This document shows, in pieces, positions 57,856 to 64,000 of a stretch of DNA of 64,000 nt. Under the pieces are notes generated by a model that did not search any database, had not been told where the DNA came from, and worked only from the letters and a program-made list of their open reading frames with translations. The stretch covers positions 1 through 64,000 of the forward strand of contig NZ_KB889682.1 of the NCBI RefSeq assembly GCF_000372745.1, read 5' to 3'. This DNA is from Embleya scabrispora DSM 41855 (GTDB lineage Bacteria; Actinomycetota; Actinomycetes; Streptomycetales; Streptomycetaceae). The position numbers and the translations under genes are program-made. The first letter of the stretch is position 1. Each line of letters begins with the position of its first letter.

Positions 57856-59227
57856 TTCCCCCACCGTGGCCGAGCGGATCGACGCCGACGCAGTACGGGC
57901 GTACCGCGTGCAGACCGTGACCCTGGACGGTGTGCTCGTCGGAAAGCACCTGTCGCCGCGGAAGTTCGTCTCCGGAGCGGAGTCCGGCTGGGGCTTCGCC
58001 GACGTGGCCCTCGCCGTCGACCTGGCCAACAGCGCCCAACTCGGCTTCGATTTCGGCGACTGGCGCGGCGAGATGCGCGACGTGATCCTCAAGCCCGACC
58101 TCGACACCCTCGCCCCGGACGCGGCGCTGCCCGGACTCGCCTCGGTGATGTGCGATCTCGTCGACCGCACTGGTACTGCGCTTCCCGTGTGCTCACGATC
58201 CACGCTCAAGCGGGTGATCGGGGAACTCGCCGCGCTGGGCTACACCGGCAGGGCCGCCGTCGAGATCGAGGCGACCGTCTTCGAGGAATCCGTCGAACAG
58301 GCCCGAGCCCAGGGCTTCAAGAACCTGCATCCCCTCGGCGGTACGCACGGGGGCATCTACGTGCTCAGCCGCTCCAGGGACTTCACCACGTTGCTGGACG
58401 CGATGGCCGCGCGCATGGACGAGGCCGGCATCCCGTGGGAGGGCTGGGCCGACGAATCCGCGCACGGCCAGATCGAGATCAACCTGCCGCCCACCGACCT
58501 GCTTACCGCCGCCGACCTGTACGTGCGGACCAAGCAGGTGATGCGCGAGGTCGCCTACGAACACGGGCGCACCGTCACGTTCATGGCCCGCTGGTCGCCG
58601 GACCAGTACGGTCAGGGCGCGCACATCAACCTCTCCCTGCGACGGGACGGCGAGGACGTCTTCGTCGACCCCACCTCACCCGGGCAACCGTCAGAGACGA
58701 TGCGGCGCTTCATCGGCGGTGTGCTGCGCACGCTGCCCGCCGCAAGCTCCTTCCAATACCCGACGGTCAATTCCTACCGGCGGATCGTCGAGTTCGACGG
58801 GCCGCCGACGACCGCGACGTGGGGCGTGGACAACAAGAGCACCGCGGTGCGCGCGATCTGCGGTTCGGCGAAGCTGACCCGCGTCGAGTACCGGGTGCCG
58901 TCCGCCGACGTCAACATCCACCTGGCGATGGCCGCGTTCCTCGCCGGCGGGGTCATCGGGCTGCGCGAGCGCGTCGATCCCGGCCCGGCCTGCACCGTCA
59001 TGGCCTGGGGACTGCCCCCGGGGGCGCCGCGGCTGCCTGCCACGTTGTCACAGGCCGTCGCGGCGTTGGCTGCGGACTCCGAGCTGACCGAGATCCTGGG
59101 CGCCGAGTTGGTCGACTACTGGATCGGCACCCGCCGTTGGGAATGGCTCCAGTTCCACACCACCGGGGGAGACCCCGAGGCCGGCGTCTCGGACTGGGAA
59201 CTCGAGCGCTACTTCGAACACGTGTGA
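57848..59227 (+). CDS. Glutamine synthetase-like gamma-glutamylamine ligase
   Basis: 459 residues. GS beta-grasp N-terminus (RAYRVQTVTLDGVLVGKHLS, FADVALAVDL) and GS catalytic domain with AVEIEATVFEE and EINLPPTDLLTAADLYV (metal Glu), MARWSPDQYGQGAHINLSLR (the GAHINLS His loop) and TATWGVDNKSTAVRAICG. It lacks the adenylylation loop of housekeeping GSI and matches the PuuA/GlnA3/GlnA4 group, which joins glutamate to amines. With an alcohol dehydrogenase next in the operon, an amino alcohol such as ethanolamine (the GlnA4 reaction) is the best guess. Confidence 0.82.
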   Translation: MSDSPTVAERIDADAVRAYRVQTVTLDGVLVGKHLSPRKFVSGAESGWGFADVALAVDLANSAQLGFDFGDWRGEMRDVILKPDLDTLAPDAALPGLASVMCDLVDRTGTALPVCSRSTLKRVIGELAALGYTGRAAVEIEATVFEESVEQARAQGFKNLHPLGGTHGGIYVLSRSRDFTTLLDAMAARMDEAGIPWEGWADESAHGQIEINLPPTDLLTAADLYVRTKQVMREVAYEHGRTVTFMARWSPDQYGQGAHINLSLRRDGEDVFVDPTSPGQPSETMRRFIGGVLRTLPAASSFQYPTVNSYRRIVEFDGPPTTATWGVDNKSTAVRAICGSAKLTRVEYRVPSADVNIHLAMAAFLAGGVIGLRERVDPGPACTVMAWGLPPGAPRLPATLSQAVAALAADSELTEILGAELVDYWIGTRRWEWLQFHTTGGDPEAGVSDWELERYFEHV

Positions 59228-59249
59228 CCCCACAAAAGGGAGGACCCCG

Positions 59250-60335
59250 ATGAGGGCCGCAGTACTCAACGCCGCCCCCGGTCGGCTCGACGTCGAAGAC
59301 CTCGAACTCGACACACCCGGCCCCCGGGAGGTCGTGGTCCGCACCGCGGCGGTCGGTCTGTGCCACAGCGACCTGCAGTACATCGACGCGCACTGGTCCA
59401 CCGCCCTGCCCGAAGTCCTTGGGCACGAGGCGTCCGGCGTCGTCGAGGCGGTGGGCACCGAGGTCACCGCCGCGGCTCCGGGTGATCACGTGGTCACCTG
59501 CATGACGGCCTTCTGCGGGCGCTGTCGATACTGCGTCGAGGGACGGCTCACCCTGTGCGTCGACCATGCCAGGCTCCGCACCCGTCCGCGCCCGGCGTTG
59601 CTGAACCATCGCGGTGTCGCGGTGGGAAGGATGGGCGGGATCGGTGCCTTCGCCGAGACGATGCTGGTGCACGAGAACAGCGTGGTGCCCATCGGCCGAG
59701 ACATCCCCTTGGACCGTGCCGCCCTGCTGGGTTGCGCCGTGATCACGGGAGTCGGCGCCGTTTGGCACAGCGCTCGGGTGCGGCCCGGAGCGACCGTGGC
59801 CGTGATCGGTTGCGGCGGCGTGGGGCTGGCCGTCGTTCAGGGCGCCCGTCTGGCGGGCGCCGGCCGGATCATCGCGGTCGACATCGACGAGCACAGCCTG
59901 GAGCAGGCGCGTCGGCTCGGCGCGACCGCCGGCGTGAACGCGAGGACCGAGGACGTCGTGGACGTGGTACGGCGCCTGTCGTCGGGCGGCGTCGACTACG
60001 CGTTCGAGGCCATCGGCCGGGGCGCCACCGTCGAGCAGGCGTTCGCCGTGCTCGCACCGGGCGGTGTCGCGACGGTGCTGGGCATGGTGCCCGACGACCA
60101 ACCCCTGCGCATCACCGCCTCGGAGCTGTTCTTCCGGGAGAAGAGGCTGCAGGGCTCGCTCCTGGGCTCCCATCACTTCCCCGCCGACATCCCCCGCCTG
60201 ACCGAGCTGTACGCGCAGGGCCGTCTCGAACTCGACGGCATGATCTCGCGGCGGATCGGCTTCGACGACCTCGAATCGGGTCTGGCGTCCCTGCGTGAGG
60301 GAGGGGTGAACCGTGTCGTCGTGGAATTCGCCTGA
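59250..60335 (+). CDS. Zinc-dependent alcohol dehydrogenase
   Basis: 361 residues, GGGAGG upstream. MDR with both zinc sites: catalytic CHSD (Cys in GLCHSDLQY), GHEASGVVEAVG and the later Cys in LLGCAVITGVGAV; structural CGRCRYCVEG plus the fourth Cys in RLTLC. Rossmann VIGCGGVGLAVVQGARLAG. Resembles class III/NAD-mycothiol-type alcohol dehydrogenases. Expected here to oxidise the hydroxyl of a gamma-glutamyl amino alcohol to the aldehyde. The stop overlaps the next gene by 23 bases. Confidence 0.87.
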   Translation: MRAAVLNAAPGRLDVEDLELDTPGPREVVVRTAAVGLCHSDLQYIDAHWSTALPEVLGHEASGVVEAVGTEVTAAAPGDHVVTCMTAFCGRCRYCVEGRLTLCVDHARLRTRPRPALLNHRGVAVGRMGGIGAFAETMLVHENSVVPIGRDIPLDRAALLGCAVITGVGAVWHSARVRPGATVAVIGCGGVGLAVVQGARLAGAGRIIAVDIDEHSLEQARRLGATAGVNARTEDVVDVVRRLSSGGVDYAFEAIGRGATVEQAFAVLAPGGVATVLGMVPDDQPLRITASELFFREKRLQGSLLGSHHFPADIPRLTELYAQGRLELDGMISRRIGFDDLESGLASLREGGVNRVVVEFA

Positions 60336-61074
60336 GCGGCCGCGACGGCCGCTGATCGGGATCACCGGTCGGCGCGCGAGCGCCGGACGGCTCGACGTCG
60401 AACCCCGCTATCGCACCCGCGAGTTCGACATGCACTACGCGGACTTCGCGGTGCGACTGGCCGAGACGGGCGCCGTCCCGGTGCAACTGCCCTATGAGGC
60501 GGTCGGCCGGGACCTCGTGGATCGGCTCGACGCCCTCGTGGTGTCCGGAGGCCAGGACGTCCACCCCGCGACGCTGGGCATCGACGCACCACCCGCCGAT
60601 CCCGACAGCGATCCCCGCCGAGACCTCCACGAGATCGCGTTGATCACCGACGCGATCGAACGGGGGATGCCACTGCTCGGCGTCTGCCGAGGACTGCAGA
60701 TCCTCAACGTCGCGCTCGGGGGCACGTTGATTCCCGACCTCGCCACCGGCGCGATCGACCACCGATCGCCCGGAAGGGGGGTCGCCGACGAAACCCACGA
60801 TGTCCGGTTCCGGGCCGGGTCGACCATGGCCGGGATCCACGGAGATCGAACCCTGGTGAATTCGCTGCATCACCAGGCCGTCGACCGGCCCGGCTCGGGA
60901 CTGACCGTCACCGGGTGGGCCCCCGACGGCGTCGTGGAAGCCGTCGAGCTGGGCGGCGCACCGGTGGTCGCCGTGCAGTGGCATCCCGAGTGGCGCAAGC
61001 ACGATCCGATCTTCTCCTGGCTCGTCCGCGCGGCGGCATCGGCGCACAAGGAGGAACTCCATGGAACTGCGTGA
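60313..61074 (+). CDS. PuuD-like gamma-glutamyl hydrolase (peptidase C26)
   Basis: 253 residues. Class I glutamine amidotransferase-like fold: IGITGRR, DALVVSGGQDVHP, nucleophile Cys125 in LLGVCRGLQILNVALGG, SLHHQAVDRPG, and VVAVQWHPEW with the catalytic His and Glu. Resembles E. coli PuuD, which cleaves gamma-glutamyl-GABA. It would release the final amino acid (for example glycine) and glutamate, ending the pathway. GTG start at 60313 lies inside the end of the dehydrogenase gene. Confidence 0.86.
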   Translation: MSSWNSPERPRRPLIGITGRRASAGRLDVEPRYRTREFDMHYADFAVRLAETGAVPVQLPYEAVGRDLVDRLDALVVSGGQDVHPATLGIDAPPADPDSDPRRDLHEIALITDAIERGMPLLGVCRGLQILNVALGGTLIPDLATGAIDHRSPGRGVADETHDVRFRAGSTMAGIHGDRTLVNSLHHQAVDRPGSGLTVTGWAPDGVVEAVELGGAPVVAVQWHPEWRKHDPIFSWLVRAAASAHKEELHGTA

Positions 61075-62560
61075 GTACGCCCACACCGACGCCACCGGGC
61101 TCAAGGACCTTCTGGACCGGCGCGAAGTCACCCCCGGCGAGGTGTTCGACCTGGCGCGCGCCGCGATCGAGCAGGTCGATCCGGTGCTCGGCGCCGTGGT
61201 CGGGGAGGTATTCGACGAGCCTTTGGCCTACGCGTCGTCGGGGCCGTTCGGCGGTGTTCCCTTCGCCGTCAAGGACCTGCTGTGTACGGCGGCGGGGGTG
61301 CGGAACGAGAACGGCAGCGCGTTGATGGCCGGACACGTGTCGCCGCGCGACTCGCACCTCATGGCGCGCTGGCGGACGGGCGGGCTCGCCGTGCTCTGCC
61401 GTACGAGCACACCGGAATTCGGCTTCAGCGCGACGACCGAACCGGCGACGCACGCTCCCACCCGCAACCCCTGGAACCCGGACCGCGTGGCGGGGGGATC
61501 CAGCGGCGGATCCGCGGCGTTGGTGGCCGCGGGGGCACTTCCCTGGGCCCACGCGAACGACGCGGGAGGATCGATCCGTACGCCGGCCGCCCTGTGCGGT
61601 GTGGTCGGGCTCAAACCCTCGCGCGGACTCGTGCCCCCCGGTCCCGACGCGGACGAACCGCTGTTCGGCCTCACGGCCGAGTTCGCCGTCACCCGAAGTG
61701 TCAGGGACGCCGCGGCGCTGCTGGACTTGGTGCACGGAAGCGCGCCGGGCGACCGCTACCACCTCCGGCGTCGAGCTCCGGGTGAGTTCGTCGCCGCGCT
61801 CGGGCATCGGCCTCGCGGCCTGCGCGTGGCCGTGTCCACGGGCTCGCCGGACGCGCGCGCCGACGCGGCCGTCGCAGCCGAGGTCGCCCGGGTCGCCGGG
61901 TTGCTGGAGGAGTTCGGCGGGCGCGTGGAATGGGCGGAACCGGTGGTCGACGACGAACGTCTGCGCGATCTCCATTTGACGTTCTGGTCCGCCTCGATCG
62001 CCGACACCCTCCGAGCGCTGACCGGCGGGCAGGACGTGGAGGACGCGCTCGCGCTCGTGGAGACCGCGACTGCGGCGATGGTGCGCCACGGGCTGTCGCT
62101 GCGGTGGCAGGACGTGTCCCGAGCACGCGCTTACCAGAACGAACTCACCCGCTCCACAGCCGACTTCCTCGACGGATTCGACCTGGTCCTGTCCCCGGTG
62201 ACGCGATCCACGGCCTGGCCGATCGGTGAACTCGACTCGAACCGACCCGGCATCGACGCCCGTGGCTGGGTGGACACGCTGTCGCGATACTCGCCGTTCA
62301 CCGCCGTCCACAACGTGACCGGTCGGCCGGCGATCTCGGTGCCCACGGGCATGTCCGCGGGACTGCCCGTCGGGGTCCAACTGGCGGCGGCACCGGGCCG
62401 TGAAGACCTGCTGCTGGCCGTGGCCGCGCAGCTCGAAGAGGCGGCCCCCTGGCACGCACGCGTTCCGCCCGTCCACGCGGGCGGCTCCCGGGCCGTGCCG
62501 CGGCCGGGCCGCCCCGCGGCCGAGAACCGAGCCGAGAACCGAGAAGGCGAGGGACGATGA
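61061..62560 (+). CDS. Amidase-signature family protein
   Basis: 499 residues, overlapping the previous gene by 14 bases (GGAGG upstream). Lys71 in GVPFAVKDLL, cis-Ser in VAGGSSGGSAALVA, nucleophile in NDAGGSIRTPAALCGVVGLK, so the full Ser-cisSer-Lys triad is present. A Glu/Asn/Arg-rich tail (AENRAENREGEGR) at the C-terminus is encoded by a short repeat. It may hydrolyse an amide precursor or a gamma-glutamyl amide. Its stop overlaps the aldehyde dehydrogenase start as ATGA. Confidence 0.86.
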   Translation: MELREYAHTDATGLKDLLDRREVTPGEVFDLARAAIEQVDPVLGAVVGEVFDEPLAYASSGPFGGVPFAVKDLLCTAAGVRNENGSALMAGHVSPRDSHLMARWRTGGLAVLCRTSTPEFGFSATTEPATHAPTRNPWNPDRVAGGSSGGSAALVAAGALPWAHANDAGGSIRTPAALCGVVGLKPSRGLVPPGPDADEPLFGLTAEFAVTRSVRDAAALLDLVHGSAPGDRYHLRRRAPGEFVAALGHRPRGLRVAVSTGSPDARADAAVAAEVARVAGLLEEFGGRVEWAEPVVDDERLRDLHLTFWSASIADTLRALTGGQDVEDALALVETATAAMVRHGLSLRWQDVSRARAYQNELTRSTADFLDGFDLVLSPVTRSTAWPIGELDSNRPGIDARGWVDTLSRYSPFTAVHNVTGRPAISVPTGMSAGLPVGVQLAAAPGREDLLLAVAAQLEEAAPWHARVPPVHAGGSRAVPRPGRPAAENRAENREGEGR

Positions 62561-64000
62561 ACACCCGAGACGAGTGGACCCGGTTCGCGTCGGCGCTCAC
62601 CGTGCCGTCCGCGATGTGGCTGGACGGACAGTGGTGCGACGGTGCCGACGGCGCTCGACACGACGTCGTGTCACCGCACACGGGGAAGGCCGTCGCGAGC
62701 GTCCCGATGGCCACACCCGCGGTGGTCGACCGGGCCGTCGCCGGAGCGCGTACGGCATTTCGGGACGGGCGATGGTTGCGGATCGGCGCCCGGGAGCGGG
62801 GCGCGGTGCTGCGCCGCTGGGCGGATCTGATCCACCGGCGCCGAGACGAGCTCGCCGCGCTGATCACCCTCGAGATGGGGAAGCCGGTGGTGCAGGCACG
62901 CGACATCGAACTGCACGCCGTCGAGGCGACGTTTCGCTGGTACGGCGAAATCGCCGACAAGTTGCTCGACGAGGCCCCGCGGAGCCTGACCGACGCCGTC
63001 GCGCTGGTCACCCGCGAGCCCGTCGGGGTCGTCGCCGCCATCACGCCGTACAACTTCCCCCTGACCCTGAGCGCCTGGAAGATCGCGCCGGCCCTGCTCG
63101 CCGGCAACAGCATCGTGGTCAAGCCCGCGACCCAGTCGCCGCTGTCCCTCCTGCGACTGGCCGAGCTCGGCTCCGCGGCGGGCCTTCCCGACGGCGTGCT
63201 CCAGGTCGTCACCGGTGCCGGCGCCGGCACCGGGTCGGCCCTCGCACGGCACATGGACGTCGACTGCCTCACGTTCACCGGATCTCCCGAGGTCGGCAAA
63301 CGGTTGCTCACCTACTCCGGGGAGTCGAACGCGAAAGCGGTGCACCTCGAACTCGGCGGCAAGAGCCCGCAACTGGTGTTCGCCGACGCGCCGGACCTCG
63401 CCGAAGCCGCGAGAACCGTAGCCTGGGCGATCACCTTCAACGCCGGTCAGATGTGCACGGCGGGCTCTCGGCTCCTGGTCCAGGACACCATCGCCGAACG
63501 GTTCGTCGCGGCCGTGATCACCGAGATCGAAAACACCCCGATCGGCGACCCGTTCGACCCCTCGACCCGGATCGGCCCGGTCGCGAGCGCACAGCACCGC
63601 GCCGACATCCTGGCGCACGCCAGGACCGCCGTCGCGCAGGGAGCGACGCCGGCGCTGGGCTCCCTGAAGGCGCGGGAGGGCGAGGGTTCGTACCTGGATC
63701 CGATCGTATGCACCCACGTGCGGCCCGAGCACGACCTGTTCCGGCAGGAGGTGTTCGGATCGGTCCTCGCGGTCACCACCTTCACGGACGCCGACGAGGC
63801 GATCCGGCTGGCGAACGATTCGCCGTTCGGACTCGGGGCCGGCCTGTGGACCTCGAACCTCTCCCGCGCGCACCGCCTCTCCCGGGAGATCGACGCCGGA
63901 CTGGTCTGGGTGAACTGCTACGAGGAAGGGGACCTTTCGGTGCCCTTCGGCGGTCGCAAGCTGTCCGGCCACAGCGTGGACAAGAGCATCCACGCCCTCG
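62557..64000 (+). CDS. PuuC-like aldehyde dehydrogenase (runs off the window)
   Basis: At least 481 residues from ATG 62557, cut by the window end. NAD(P)-binding ITPYNFPLTLSAWKIAPALL with VVKPATQSPLS; FTGSPEVGKRLL; catalytic Glu in LELGGKSPQL and Cys in FNAGQMCTAGSR. C-terminal block PFGGRKLSGHSVDKSIHAL matches the GR-DKS-HA ending of gamma-glutamyl-aminobutyraldehyde dehydrogenase PuuC. Expected to oxidise the gamma-glutamyl aldehyde formed by the Zn alcohol dehydrogenase to the acid. More genes of the operon may lie beyond 64000. Confidence 0.88.
   Translation, partial: MNTRDEWTRFASALTVPSAMWLDGQWCDGADGARHDVVSPHTGKAVASVPMATPAVVDRAVAGARTAFRDGRWLRIGARERGAVLRRWADLIHRRRDELAALITLEMGKPVVQARDIELHAVEATFRWYGEIADKLLDEAPRSLTDAVALVTREPVGVVAAITPYNFPLTLSAWKIAPALLAGNSIVVKPATQSPLSLLRLAELGSAAGLPDGVLQVVTGAGAGTGSALARHMDVDCLTFTGSPEVGKRLLTYSGESNAKAVHLELGGKSPQLVFADAPDLAEAARTVAWAITFNAGQMCTAGSRLLVQDTIAERFVAAVITEIENTPIGDPFDPSTRIGPVASAQHRADILAHARTAVAQGATPALGSLKAREGEGSYLDPIVCTHVRPEHDLFRQEVFGSVLAVTTFTDADEAIRLANDSPFGLGAGLWTSNLSRAHRLSREIDAGLVWVNCYEEGDLSVPFGGRKLSGHSVDKSIHAL

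Noticed and set aside
57848-59227. Housekeeping glutamine synthetase
   Set aside because: Lacks the adenylylation loop and sits with PuuC- and PuuD-like genes; a gamma-glutamylamine ligase fits better.
1-64000. tRNA, rRNA, riboswitch, replication origin or polyketide/peptide synthetase genes
   Set aside because: None could be recognised by reading both strands; no conserved stems, KS/A-domain motifs or DnaA-box clusters were seen.

Overview
The window is very GC-rich, with gene starts preceded by GGAG-type ribosome binding sites, frequent GTG starts, and many TetR, HxlR and MFS genes. This fits the chromosome of a filamentous actinomycete (Streptomycetaceae or a close relative). I see no rRNA, tRNA, CRISPR array, replication origin or large biosynthetic assembly line. 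It reads as an accessory, catabolism-rich region shaped by insertion sequences and small deletions.

Layout. 1-5.4 kb: an intact IS5/IS427-type element, decayed IS30 and AhpD-like pieces, a ThDP enzyme, and an alpha/beta hydrolase divergent from a CGNR regulator. 5.4-14.5 kb: regulator/enzyme modules (amidohydrolase/TetR, TetR/two paralogous hydrolases plus DUF2255, TetR/quinone reductase), separated by remnants of peptide ABC ATPases and of ISL3 and IS630 transposases. 15.1-35.2 kb: a coherent island of peptide and amine salvage genes. 35.9-49 kb: MFS plus CocE hydrolase/TetR, a four-gene redox operon/HxlR, aldo-keto reductase plus VOC protein/WYL regulator, and a polysaccharide deacetylase lipoprotein. 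48.7-51.6 kb: response regulator, histidine kinase and GerMN-like lipoprotein. 52.4-55.8 kb: TetR/MFS exporter and HxlR/RidA. 56.2-64 kb: TetR and a six-gene gamma-glutamylation operon that runs off the window.

How the genes work together. In the 15-35 kb island one minus-strand operon encodes a complete peptide-type ABC importer (binding protein, two permeases, two ATPases), and its last gene is a PLP amino-acid decarboxylase. A PucR-type regulator is followed by a second minus-strand operon: DAP-decarboxylase-like enzyme, D-aminoacylase, SxxK serine hydrolase, M19 dipeptidase, a kinase/phospho-lyase fusion, a damaged agmatine deiminase and an amidase. This looks like import and complete breakdown of an unusual, probably D-amino-acid- or amine-containing peptide. 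The 57-64 kb operon (glutamine-synthetase-like ligase, Zn alcohol dehydrogenase, PuuC-like aldehyde dehydrogenase, PuuD-like hydrolase, amidase and an unknown 225-residue protein) has the enzyme set expected for gamma-glutamylating an amino alcohol, oxidising the alcohol to the acid, and releasing glutamate plus an amino acid.

A recurring theme is a regulator divergent from its target gene with a clear dyad or repeat in the shared spacer. Neighbouring genes are repeatedly joined by exact 4-nt ATGA or GTGA overlaps.
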